7,093 bases of DNA from Nitrospirota bacterium. GTDB lineage: Bacteria > Nitrospirota > Nitrospiria > Nitrospirales > UBA8639. Below, in pieces: positions 1-5,814 of the stretch. The stretch covers positions 1 to 7,093 of the forward strand of contig QIDY01000410.1 of assembly GCA_003228495.1 (NCBI GenBank). Direction: 5' to 3'. Under the pieces are notes generated by a model that was not told where the DNA came from, ran no database searches, and was given only the letters and a program-made list of their open reading frames with translations. Each line of letters starts with the position of its first letter. The stretch's first letter is position 1. Position numbers and translations under genes: made by a program.

Positions 1-600
1 GTGAGAAATCCGGTTGGGCTTATTTCCAAATCAGCTCTTCTCACACGAGATATCGATGTGTTTCAAGAACTTCGGAACACTGCATGGATACGGGTCTTTC
101 TAAGTATCCCGTTTGCCTCGGATGAGATCGCCAGAAAAGTCGAACCCCAAGCCCCTTCCATTTCTAAACGTTTTGCCACAATGGAAGCCTTAGCCAAAGC
201 TGGCATTCCCACGGCCGTCTCAATTGCCCCCGTCATACCGGGACTCAATGAACAGGACATTCCGGAAATATTATCTCGGGCACGAAACGCAGGTGCGCAG
301 GACGCCACGTTCATCCTGCTCCGCCTCAACGAAAATGTGGAAAAGGTATTCGTAGAACGCATGACGCATCACTTTCCTGATCGAATACAGAAAATCATGT
401 CTCGACTGAAAGAAGTTCGAGACGGAACAGTCGGAGAACATACATTTTTTAAACGTCATCAAGGCCAAGGCATAACATGGGAAGTCATTGCACAACTGTT
501 TGAACAGGCCTATCGAAAATGCGGCTTTCCAACCATCCCAGAGACGCCGATTCCCGCAACTTTCCAACGCCCTGGGCCCACACAACTCTCTTTGTTTTGA
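1..600 (+). CDS. Radical SAM protein, PA0069 type, C-terminal part (5' end outside window)
   Basis: The frame is open from the first base to the TGA at 598-600, so only the last 199 residues are seen. The opening stretch NPVGLISKSALLTRDID followed by a leucine/glutamate helix, the later VSIAPVIPGLNEQDIPEIL and the FILLRLNENV strand match what I know of the PA0069/Rv2578c family, which is related to spore photoproduct lyase. Family members are about 350-380 residues, so roughly half is missing, including the CxxxCxxC cluster motif expected near the N-terminus. The GTG at base 1 is almost certainly an internal valine, because the radical SAM core should precede it. The conserved tail GEHTFFKRHQGQGITWEVI, ending in a proline-rich QLSLF terminus, is complete. 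The substrate of this family is unknown to me. No terminator hairpin follows, and the next gene has its own promoter-like sequence. Confidence 0.82.
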   Translation: MRNPVGLISKSALLTRDIDVFQELRNTAWIRVFLSIPFASDEIARKVEPQAPSISKRFATMEALAKAGIPTAVSIAPVIPGLNEQDIPEILSRARNAGAQDATFILLRLNENVEKVFVERMTHHFPDRIQKIMSRLKEVRDGTVGEHTFFKRHQGQGITWEVIAQLFEQAYRKCGFPTIPETPIPATFQRPGPTQLSLF

Positions 601-625
601 CCGCAACGAAAAAATCACGATCCGT

Positions 626-655
626 TTGGCAAGGTCCTCACCCCTCCAGTACAAT
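626..655 (+). promoter_or_regulatory. Putative sigma70 promoter of the TPR lipoprotein gene
   Basis: TTGGCA (626-631) and TACAAT (650-655) are separated by 18 bases. Each hexamer has one mismatch to the consensus. Transcription would start near 662, about 40 bases before the ATG at 703. It lies in the 102-base gap after the radical SAM stop codon, which suggests the TPR gene is a separate transcription unit. This is inferred from sequence only. Confidence 0.5.
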
Positions 656-702
656 CACTCACCAGATTACCACACACCTCAACACTTCTTAAAAAATACG
701 AT

Positions 703-1962
703 ATGGATGACTCAATGATACATGGCACACACACACGTTCAAGGCTCTGGTTTTCTCTCCCTCTCATTCTGGTCTGCTTTCATTTCATTGGCTGCTCAGA
801 ACCAAAAGAACCATGGGATCTTCACACCGAACAAGGAACAGGCCTCATGGAACAGGGGAAATTTCCTGAAGCCGAAAAAGAACTGAACAGCGCACTTACA
901 TTAGCCGAACAATTTGGCGATCAAGATCCACGCCTTATTCAATCCCTCACCAATCTGGCCATTCTGGCCAATGCCAAAGGAGAACCCGAACAGGCGGAAA
1001 CCTTACTCCAACAAACCGTGGCTATCCATGAAAAAGCGCCAAACCCTGAAACAGCTGAGTTGGCCGCCAGTCTCAGCAATCTGGGTGCTCTGTATGTCAC
1101 ACAAAAAAAATTCGAACAGGCTCAGCAGCATTTTGAAAGAGCGATAGCCATTCGTGAACAATCCCAAGGCTCCGATGACCCGGAAACTATTCGCGAAATA
1201 GAAAATCTGGCAGGATTATTTGTCCAACAATCCCAATATGACAAAGCTGAGCCTCACCTGAAACGCGTTCTTGCCAGTAAGGAAAAGGTGAATGGAGCTG
1301 AATCCCCGGCACTCGTCGAACCACTCAACAACCTGGCTCTTCTCTATCGTGCTCAAGAACACTATGAGCAAGCCGAAACGTTGTTACTTCGGGTGATAAA
1401 TATAAAAGAGAAACAACTTGGCTCATCCAATCCTCATTTGCTCGGCAGCCTCAACAACTTGGCCCTTCTCTATGGCTCGGACAAGCAATTTGCCAAAGCC
1501 ACTCCACTGTTAGAACGCATGCTGACGATTACGGAAGAAGGCTTTGGAAAGGAACATCCCCGAGTTGCCATCATTCTTAACCAATTAGCAGAAATCCATC
1601 GTCTCCAGGGTAACGCAGAACAAGCCATTCCTTTCGTTCAACGAGCGATTCTCATCATTGAAAAAGCAGAGGGGCCTGAACATTCCGCCCTCACCGGCCC
1701 GATCAACAATCTGGCAGTTCTCTATTTAAAGGCAGGACAACTTGACAAGGCCGATCCCCTCTTTCAGCGAACCCTTACTCTCACTGAACAAACCATGGGC
1801 AAAACCCATTTTCGGGTTGAACGGGCTCTCAGAAACTACGCCCAACTGTTACGAAAAATGGATCGTACCGAAGAAGCACTCGCACTCGAATCCCGTGCAG
1901 ATGACATCCTGGCAAAGAATACGTTAAGACCTCCTACAAAAGAAGGGAGAAGTAAAAAGTGA
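703..1962 (+). CDS. TPR-repeat lipoprotein (kinesin-light-chain-type repeats)
   Basis: A predicted 419-residue exported lipoprotein. The N-terminus has a basic region (RSR near 12-14), a hydrophobic core (WFSLPLILVCFHF) and a lipobox-like FIGC with Cys31 as the likely lipidated residue. Aspartate is absent right after the Cys (next residues SEP), so outer-membrane sorting is plausible. From about residue 38 to 405 there are roughly nine 40-43-residue tetratricopeptide units, many of the form LNNLALLY ... A..LL.R.L.I.E...G..HP. This is the TPR_12/kinesin-light-chain subtype, so the protein is a helical solenoid scaffold for protein contacts. The partner is unknown. ATG703 has no clear Shine-Dalgarno site. 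ATG715 (start MIHGTH) has a weak GGA and keeps the signal peptide, so the start may be four codons later. The lysine-rich C-terminus EGRSKK is encoded by short heptad repeats that contain the stop codon. Confidence 0.85.
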   Translation: MDDSMIHGTHTRSRLWFSLPLILVCFHFIGCSEPKEPWDLHTEQGTGLMEQGKFPEAEKELNSALTLAEQFGDQDPRLIQSLTNLAILANAKGEPEQAETLLQQTVAIHEKAPNPETAELAASLSNLGALYVTQKKFEQAQQHFERAIAIREQSQGSDDPETIREIENLAGLFVQQSQYDKAEPHLKRVLASKEKVNGAESPALVEPLNNLALLYRAQEHYEQAETLLLRVINIKEKQLGSSNPHLLGSLNNLALLYGSDKQFAKATPLLERMLTITEEGFGKEHPRVAIILNQLAEIHRLQGNAEQAIPFVQRAILIIEKAEGPEHSALTGPINNLAVLYLKAGQLDKADPLFQRTLTLTEQTMGKTHFRVERALRNYAQLLRKMDRTEEALALESRADDILAKNTLRPPTKEGRSKK

Positions 1963-1967
1963 GAAGT
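1947..1967 (+). repeat. Heptanucleotide repeat, left arm of an inverted pair
   Basis: Three consecutive 7-base units, GAGAAGT, AAAAAGT and GAGAAGT, follow a degenerate unit AAGAAGG at 1940-1946. The array covers the last codons and the TGA of the TPR gene. Bases 1949-1966 are the reverse complement of 2047-2064 with one mismatch in 18. The periodicity resembles short tandemly repeated repetitive sequences (STRR) known from cyanobacteria and other bacteria. I do not recognise the family. Confidence 0.55.
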
Positions 1968-2046
1968 AATTAGCCAGCGAAAAGAAAAAGAAATCCCTTC
2001 TTGCTTCTCACCCTATACTTTTCATTTCTACCTTCATCATTTTAAC

Positions 2047-2064
2047 CTTCTCACTTTTCACTTC
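2047..2064 (-). repeat. Heptanucleotide repeat, right arm of the inverted pair
   Basis: CTTCTCA, CTTTTCA and CTTC run in 7-base phase and are the reverse complement of 1949-1966 (17 of 18 bases). A more degenerate copy, CTTCTCACCC then ACTTTTCA, lies near 2004-2028. The whole stretch from about 1995 to 2066 is pyrimidine-rich, facing a purine-rich left arm, so a transcript could fold into a long imperfect hairpin just past the TPR stop codon. There is no T-run after it, so it is not a classical intrinsic terminator. Confidence 0.5.
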
Positions 2065-2085
2065 AGGCCCTTCCTCGGGACGATC

Positions 2086-2102
2086 GCCTATCTCAGATAG
2101 GC
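2086..2102. repeat. Short perfect inverted repeat (possible operator or weak hairpin)
   Basis: GCCTATCT and AGATAGGC are perfect inverted copies around a single C. As RNA this gives a 7-base stem with a TCA loop. No T-run follows, so terminator activity is doubtful. It ends 30 bases before the -35 hexamer at 2133, where a regulator could bind. A shorter related hairpin, CTATC-CAAA-GATAG, lies at 3500-3513 just after the downstream gene pair. Confidence 0.35.
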
Positions 2103-2132
2103 TCCTGCATCACTTCAGACCTCACAACCCTA

Positions 2133-2161
2133 TTGACACTTTTCGGTGAATTTCTTATGGT
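2133..2161 (+). promoter_or_regulatory. Putative sigma70 promoter of the lipoprotein/small-protein pair
   Basis: A perfect TTGACA at 2133-2138 is followed after 17 bases by TATGGT at 2156-2161, which matches four of six -10 positions. Transcription would begin near 2168. This argues against the in-frame GTG at 2146 as the start codon, since that codon sits inside the promoter, and supports a start at 2224 or 2254. Confidence 0.5.
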
Positions 2162-2223
2162 CTCCATGTTTTTACGCTATAGAGAAAAACAAAGGAACAG
2201 TCCACAATTTTTGTAGGCCAATT

Positions 2224-3075
2224 ATGACACACCAACATGCATCGGTATCCTTCATGAAGTTAAAAATTCTATTAAGTAGCTTTCTTCTCTTGGGACTCTC
2301 CCAAGGTTGCGCCGATCTCAAAGCCATTCAAGATTTCGCGAACATTTCCGCGGAATCAGCCGAGTACACCACGTTAGTCGATAATTATTTGGATTTTCCC
2401 AATCGACAAAAACGCTATCAGCCTGCGGACCGCCATGCTCAATTAGACACGATGGCTCAAGAACGGATGAACCGAAAATCCGAACTACTGCTTCGGCATG
2501 AAGTCATCGAAGAATACATGGAGTCAATGGGGAAACTCGCTGCAGATGACATTGTGGACCAGTCAAAAGAACTCTCCCAATTGACGACAGCCTTAAAAAC
2601 TCACGCCGGCACCAATCCAGGAGAAACCGAAGCCTTTGGAAAAGTTGCGGGAATTCTCACGAAACTTGTCAGTGATGGTTGGCGACAACGCCAACTTCAA
2701 AGTCTGATTAATCAATCAAATACGCCAATACAACAAATCCTGAAAAGTTTAAAACAAATTGTCTCGGATGGCTTTGGAGGAGATCTGCAGAACGAAGGGT
2801 TTGCTATACAAAATTACTATAGGACGCTGATCGCCCAATCCAATGACCCGGCAGCCAAAGCCGCTCTCGCAGAATGGCAAGAAGTACGAGTGGCTACTCT
2901 GGCAGACCATTCCCAAGCACTTCGCGCCTATGCCACGCTGTTAGATAAGATTGCAGAAGGGCATCAGAAACTCTATTTCGAACGGAAGGATTTAGCCAAC
3001 AAGCAATTACTGGAACAGATCCAGCAGTCCGCCAAAGAATTGAAAGACTTACTCGATACCATCAAAAAAATATAA
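2224..3075 (+). CDS. Helical lipoprotein of unknown function
   Basis: I do not recognise this protein. From ATG2224 it has 283 residues; from ATG2254 it has 273. The shorter form begins with a textbook lipoprotein signal peptide: MKLK, a hydrophobic core LLSSFLLLGLS and the lipobox LSQGC, with Cys19 the likely lipidated residue. I give 2224 because AGG lies six bases upstream, a weak Shine-Dalgarno site, while 2254 has none. The in-frame GTG at 2146 overlaps the promoter and would bury the signal peptide, so I reject it. The mature part looks almost entirely helical and is rich in Gln, Lys, Glu, Leu and Ala, with long amphipathic stretches, and it ends in a probable coiled coil (QLLEQIQQSAKELKDLLDTI). 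Only one cysteine, that of the lipobox, is present in the shorter form, so a cofactor-binding role is unlikely. The next gene begins 15 bases downstream and is probably co-transcribed and functionally linked. Confidence 0.72.
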   Translation: MTHQHASVSFMKLKILLSSFLLLGLSQGCADLKAIQDFANISAESAEYTTLVDNYLDFPNRQKRYQPADRHAQLDTMAQERMNRKSELLLRHEVIEEYMESMGKLAADDIVDQSKELSQLTTALKTHAGTNPGETEAFGKVAGILTKLVSDGWRQRQLQSLINQSNTPIQQILKSLKQIVSDGFGGDLQNEGFAIQNYYRTLIAQSNDPAAKAALAEWQEVRVATLADHSQALRAYATLLDKIAEGHQKLYFERKDLANKQLLEQIQQSAKELKDLLDTIKKI

Positions 3076-3090
3076 CGCGAGGATCACTCC

Positions 3091-3489
3091 ATGGCACTCA
3101 CCGCACAAGAAGCCTTTGACCTCTCAAAACAGTTCCGGGACTTAGCCATCGCACTGGGCAATCACCGATTTGCGAACTGGCAGACATTGACACCTACACA
3201 ACGACGAGATATCGAAGATGAAGAATGGTCATTAATCAATGCCTCGTCTGATATGATCACCAAAGCCGTGGGGTTGGCCCTGGACGAATCAAAGAGCAGC
3301 CTCAAATTAATTAAAAAATCTGTCAGGAAAGCCAAAAGCTCCATCAAAAAACTCAAAAAAGTTAAGCAGATAATCAACATCGCTGCTGCAGCCGTTGGCC
3401 TCGGGGCCGCTATTGTCTCAAAAGACCCCGGCTCTATTGCCAGAAACGCCAAGCTGGTACTTGATGCCTCGAAAATCTTCCCTGCCTGA
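3091..3489 (+). CDS. Small protein with lysine-rich segment and Ala/Gly hydrophobic helix, unknown function
   Basis: I do not recognise this 132-residue protein. ATG3091 has a good Shine-Dalgarno site, GAGGA at 3079-3083, seven bases upstream, and lies 15 bases after the lipoprotein stop codon, so the two genes form an operon. There is no signal peptide. Residues 1-65 look like a soluble helical domain with an acidic patch (DIEDEEW, 40-46). Residues 68-92 carry 11 lysines and one arginine in 25 positions. They are followed at 94-109 by a hydrophobic stretch rich in Ala, Gly and Ile, then a short tail KDPGSIARNAKLVLDASKIFPA. The basic-then-hydrophobic layout would suit membrane association or insertion, but 16 residues is short for a transmembrane helix. 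A nucleic-acid or acidic-partner interaction through the lysines is the alternative. Function cannot be assigned. Confidence 0.7.
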   Translation: MALTAQEAFDLSKQFRDLAIALGNHRFANWQTLTPTQRRDIEDEEWSLINASSDMITKAVGLALDESKSSLKLIKKSVRKAKSSIKKLKKVKQIINIAAAAVGLGAAIVSKDPGSIARNAKLVLDASKIFPA

Positions 3490-3639
3490 GTCCCACAATC
3501 TATCCAAAGATAGGGTTCACCTCTCCTCAGGGAGATAGACCGAAGGCTGTTAGGTGCAAAGCATGCGGCGACATCATCCAACCTTTTGGGTATTATCAGT
3601 ACTACCCTTCAGCCTAAATACCTTAGTAGTCCTCACTCC
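3490..3639. other. Convergent intergenic region with weak hairpins
   Basis: No gene is seen between the two converging transcription units. The best structure is CTATC-CAAA-GATAG at 3500-3513, eleven bases after the plus-strand stop codon. It is followed by TCTCC-TCAG-GGAGA around 3522-3535. AGGCTG (3544-3549) and CAGCCT (3610-3615) are inverted but 60 bases apart. No hairpin has the T-run of an intrinsic terminator on either strand, so termination may depend on Rho or on longer structure. Confidence 0.4.
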
Positions 3640-4236
3640 TCAGGTCCTCAGAGTTGATTGCATAAGGCTATTGGCTTGAGGAGGTGAGAACCCCTGAAAG
3701 CCTCGATGCCGCTCTGCAAGTTCCAACACTGAAAAAGCTTGTCCGTCAACTTGCTCTGGAACAGAAAAGATCTGCCGTAAATCCGCCCCTCGTTCCCCAA
3801 CAATCGTTCCCGCAAATTCGAGACCTTTAGCGCTCAACCGCTGTATGGCTGTCTCAATGTCTGTCACCCGAACAGCAATATGATGCAAAGTTCGATCACC
3901 GAACTGATGCACCCAACCAGGGATAAGACAGGTCTTGCCCCGTTCATCGACATATGCCTGATCTACGAATAACGCCGGACAACCTGGCGCTCGATACACC
4001 TTGGCCCACCAATCGTCATACTCTAATGTTTCCGAATACCGATACCCATGCTCAAGAAATTCTTCTGCTCGTTCATCGATTGACAACGTACGCACCGTTA
4101 TATGATCCACAACAGGGAACAGCCCAATCCCGATTTCCTCTAAAGCATCTCGAACGATCCTGGCAGCCTGATTTCTCGAAACGTAATCTTCGGCATACCC
4201 AGCAATCACTTGCTCAAGATTCGACGACTGGCTCAT
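3640..4236 (-). CDS. VOC-superfamily protein, candidate 2-oxo-acid dioxygenase in lysine catabolism
   Basis: A 198-residue protein with two paired modules of the vicinal oxygen chelate (glyoxalase/dioxygenase) fold. The first opens with VDHITVRT (His45) and contains GYRYSETLEY...KVYRAPG. The second opens with LHHIAVRVTDIETAIQRLSAKG (His119) and closes with FSVLELAER (Glu172). His45, His119 and Glu172 sit where this superfamily places a 2-His-1-carboxylate metal site, usually Fe(II) in dioxygenases. The tail GFQGFSPPQANSLMQSTL resembles the C-terminal GFGxGNFxxLFxSIE of 4-hydroxyphenylpyruvate dioxygenase. The start at 4236 is chosen for a strong AGGGGGTG site; the in-frame ATG at 4254 overlaps the upstream gene's stop. 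It is the last gene of a three-gene operon, 14 bases after the ALDH7 gene. By context it may act on 2-oxoadipate, as HglS (DUF1338) does, but it is less than half that enzyme's size. Catalysis is inferred, and a glyoxalase-like or non-catalytic role remains possible. Confidence 0.68.
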   Translation of the reverse strand: MSQSSNLEQVIAGYAEDYVSRNQAARIVRDALEEIGIGLFPVVDHITVRTLSIDERAEEFLEHGYRYSETLEYDDWWAKVYRAPGCPALFVDQAYVDERGKTCLIPGWVHQFGDRTLHHIAVRVTDIETAIQRLSAKGLEFAGTIVGERGADLRQIFSVPEQVDGQAFSVLELAERHRGFQGFSPPQANSLMQSTLRT

Positions 4237-4241
4237 GTTTT

Positions 4242-4249
4242 CACCCCCT
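4242..4249 (-). promoter_or_regulatory. Ribosome binding site that fixes the VOC gene start
   Basis: Read on the minus strand, AGGGGGTG lies five bases before ATG4236. The upstream in-frame ATG at 4254 would put this site inside the coding region, so 4236 is preferred. Confidence 0.65.
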
Positions 4250-4250
4250 A

Positions 4251-5786
4251 TCATGAATCCACAGAAAATGTGATTCCCTGCGCCAGCGACAACTCAGTTC
4301 CCCAATTCGTGGTATTGGTCTGCCGCCGCATGTAGGCTTTCCAAGCATCCGAACCGGCCTCCCGCCCCCCACCTGTTTCCTTTTCTCCACCAAAGGCCCC
4401 ACCAATTTCCGCTCCAGAGGTACCAATATTCACATTGGCAATGCCACAATCACTCCCCTCGCCAGATAAAAACTGTTCCGCATGCCGCAGATTTACTGTA
4501 AACAACGAAGACGACAACCCTTGAGCCACTTGATTCTGTAAGGCGATAGCTTCATCCAGCTTCTGATACCGCATCACATACAGAATGGGGGCGAAGGTTT
4601 CTCGCTGAACGACCTTCCAATGACTCTCGGCACGCACAAGGGTGGGTTCCACAAAAAATCCTGGGCGATCCAACATCTTTCCCCCATTGAGGACCTCCCC
4701 GCCATCCTGCTGGACTTCTTCCAAGGTAATACGAAATTCTTCCAAAGCCTTATCGTCAATGAGCGGCCCCATGAGTACATTGTGTTCTAAGGGATCGCCG
4801 ACCTTGATTTGCCGATAAGCCTGAACAAGACGGCGGACAACATCTTCATACCGTGATTCATGCACAAATAGGCGACGAGTTGTCGTGCAACGCTGTCCGG
4901 CTGTCCCGACAGCTCCAAATACGATGGCCGGAATAGCGAGAACCAAGTCCGCCGTCTCATCCACAATCACGGCATTGTTTCCACTCAATTCTAACAATGT
5001 CCGTCCCAACCGCCTTGCCACGACCTGTGCAACATCCCGACCTACCGGCACCGAGCCAGTGAAGGAAATGAGCGGCAACCGTTCATCACTGACCATGGTT
5101 TTCGCAACAGTAACCTGGTCGGTGATAAACACAGAAAAAATTCCTGCCATGCCCTGCCGTTCCATTACTTGATTGCAGATATGTTGTACAGCTAACGCAC
5201 ATAATGAAGCTTTGGGTGAGGGTTTCCAGATAACGGTGTCGCCTGCAATCGCCGCTAGAAACGCATTCCAAGCCCACACCGCTACGGGAAAATTAAAGGC
5301 CGAAATCACACCAACGACTCCAAGAGAATGCCATTGCTCATACATACGGTGTTGTGCTCGTTCGGATTGCATGGTTAACCCATACAACATGCGGGATTGT
5401 CCAACCGCAAAATCCGCCATATCGATCATCTCTTGTACTTCCCCATCCCCTTCAGCCTTAATCTTCCCCACCTCCATCGATACTAAAGAACCAAGCGCAT
5501 CTTTCTTAACGCGAAGCGCCTCCCCAATCAACCTGACCATTTCGCCACGTTTGGGAGCCGGCACCTTTCGCCATTCACGAAAGGCTCGCTGGGACTCTTC
5601 AACCAGCGCGTCGTAATCGTTATCAGAACAGGTATAGATTTGAGCCAGAACTTCTCCCGTTGCAGGATTCACCGAATCCAGCAACCCCTTATCCGTGGTA
5701 GTTGCCCACTGGCCAAGACCGGAACACGATCCTGCATTCCTTGGCTCAATTCCCAGTTCATGCAAGACCTCCATCGTGTTTATCAT
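4251..5786 (-). CDS. Aldehyde dehydrogenase, ALDH7/antiquitin type (2-aminoadipate 6-semialdehyde dehydrogenase)
   Basis: A complete 511-residue cytosolic enzyme, close in length to human ALDH7A1 without its targeting peptide. It should oxidise L-2-aminoadipate 6-semialdehyde to 2-aminoadipate with NAD+. The ALDH signature residues are all visible: Asn165 (SAFNFP), Lys188 (WKPSPK), FTGS 242-245, general base Glu266 (LELSGNN), nucleophile Cys300 (GQRCTTTRR) and Glu396-x-Phe398 (ETFAPI). The antiquitin specificity elements are present too: GEVQE (Glu119), Arg299 just before the cysteine, and the TSGAEIGGAFGGEKETGGGREAGSDAWKAYMRR block (456-488), nearly identical to the human form. These correspond to residues that bind the aminoadipate carboxylate and amino groups in ALDH7A1. 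ATG5786 follows a GGGAGA site; in-frame codons further upstream overlap the preceding gene. It starts 28 bases after the dehydrogenase stop codon. The same family can oxidise other aldehydes, such as betaine aldehyde, but the neighbours favour lysine breakdown. Confidence 0.92.
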   Translation of the reverse strand: MINTMEVLHELGIEPRNAGSCSGLGQWATTTDKGLLDSVNPATGEVLAQIYTCSDNDYDALVEESQRAFREWRKVPAPKRGEMVRLIGEALRVKKDALGSLVSMEVGKIKAEGDGEVQEMIDMADFAVGQSRMLYGLTMQSERAQHRMYEQWHSLGVVGVISAFNFPVAVWAWNAFLAAIAGDTVIWKPSPKASLCALAVQHICNQVMERQGMAGIFSVFITDQVTVAKTMVSDERLPLISFTGSVPVGRDVAQVVARRLGRTLLELSGNNAVIVDETADLVLAIPAIVFGAVGTAGQRCTTTRRLFVHESRYEDVVRRLVQAYRQIKVGDPLEHNVLMGPLIDDKALEEFRITLEEVQQDGGEVLNGGKMLDRPGFFVEPTLVRAESHWKVVQRETFAPILYVMRYQKLDEAIALQNQVAQGLSSSLFTVNLRHAEQFLSGEGSDCGIANVNIGTSGAEIGGAFGGEKETGGGREAGSDAWKAYMRRQTNTTNWGTELSLAQGITFSVDS

Positions 5787-5790
5787 GTCT

Positions 5791-5796
5791 TCTCCC
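5791..5796 (-). promoter_or_regulatory. Ribosome binding site that fixes the ALDH7 gene start
   Basis: On the minus strand GGGAGA lies four bases before ATG5786. A longer open frame extends upstream to 5855 but would overlap the preceding gene by about 40 bases and add residues not typical of the family. Confidence 0.6.
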
Positions 5797-5814
5797 AAAT
5801 TACCGTCATAATTT

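Noticed and set aside
2146..2223. In-frame GTG start at 2146 giving a longer lipoprotein.
   Set aside because: It lies between the -35 and -10 hexamers, lacks a ribosome binding site and would place 36 non-signal residues before the lipoprotein signal peptide.
3162..3581. Minus-strand open frame opposite the small lysine-rich protein.
   Set aside because: The plus-strand gene has a clear ribosome binding site and operon spacing. The antisense frame has no such support, and its hydrophobic runs mirror the lysine/alanine codons.
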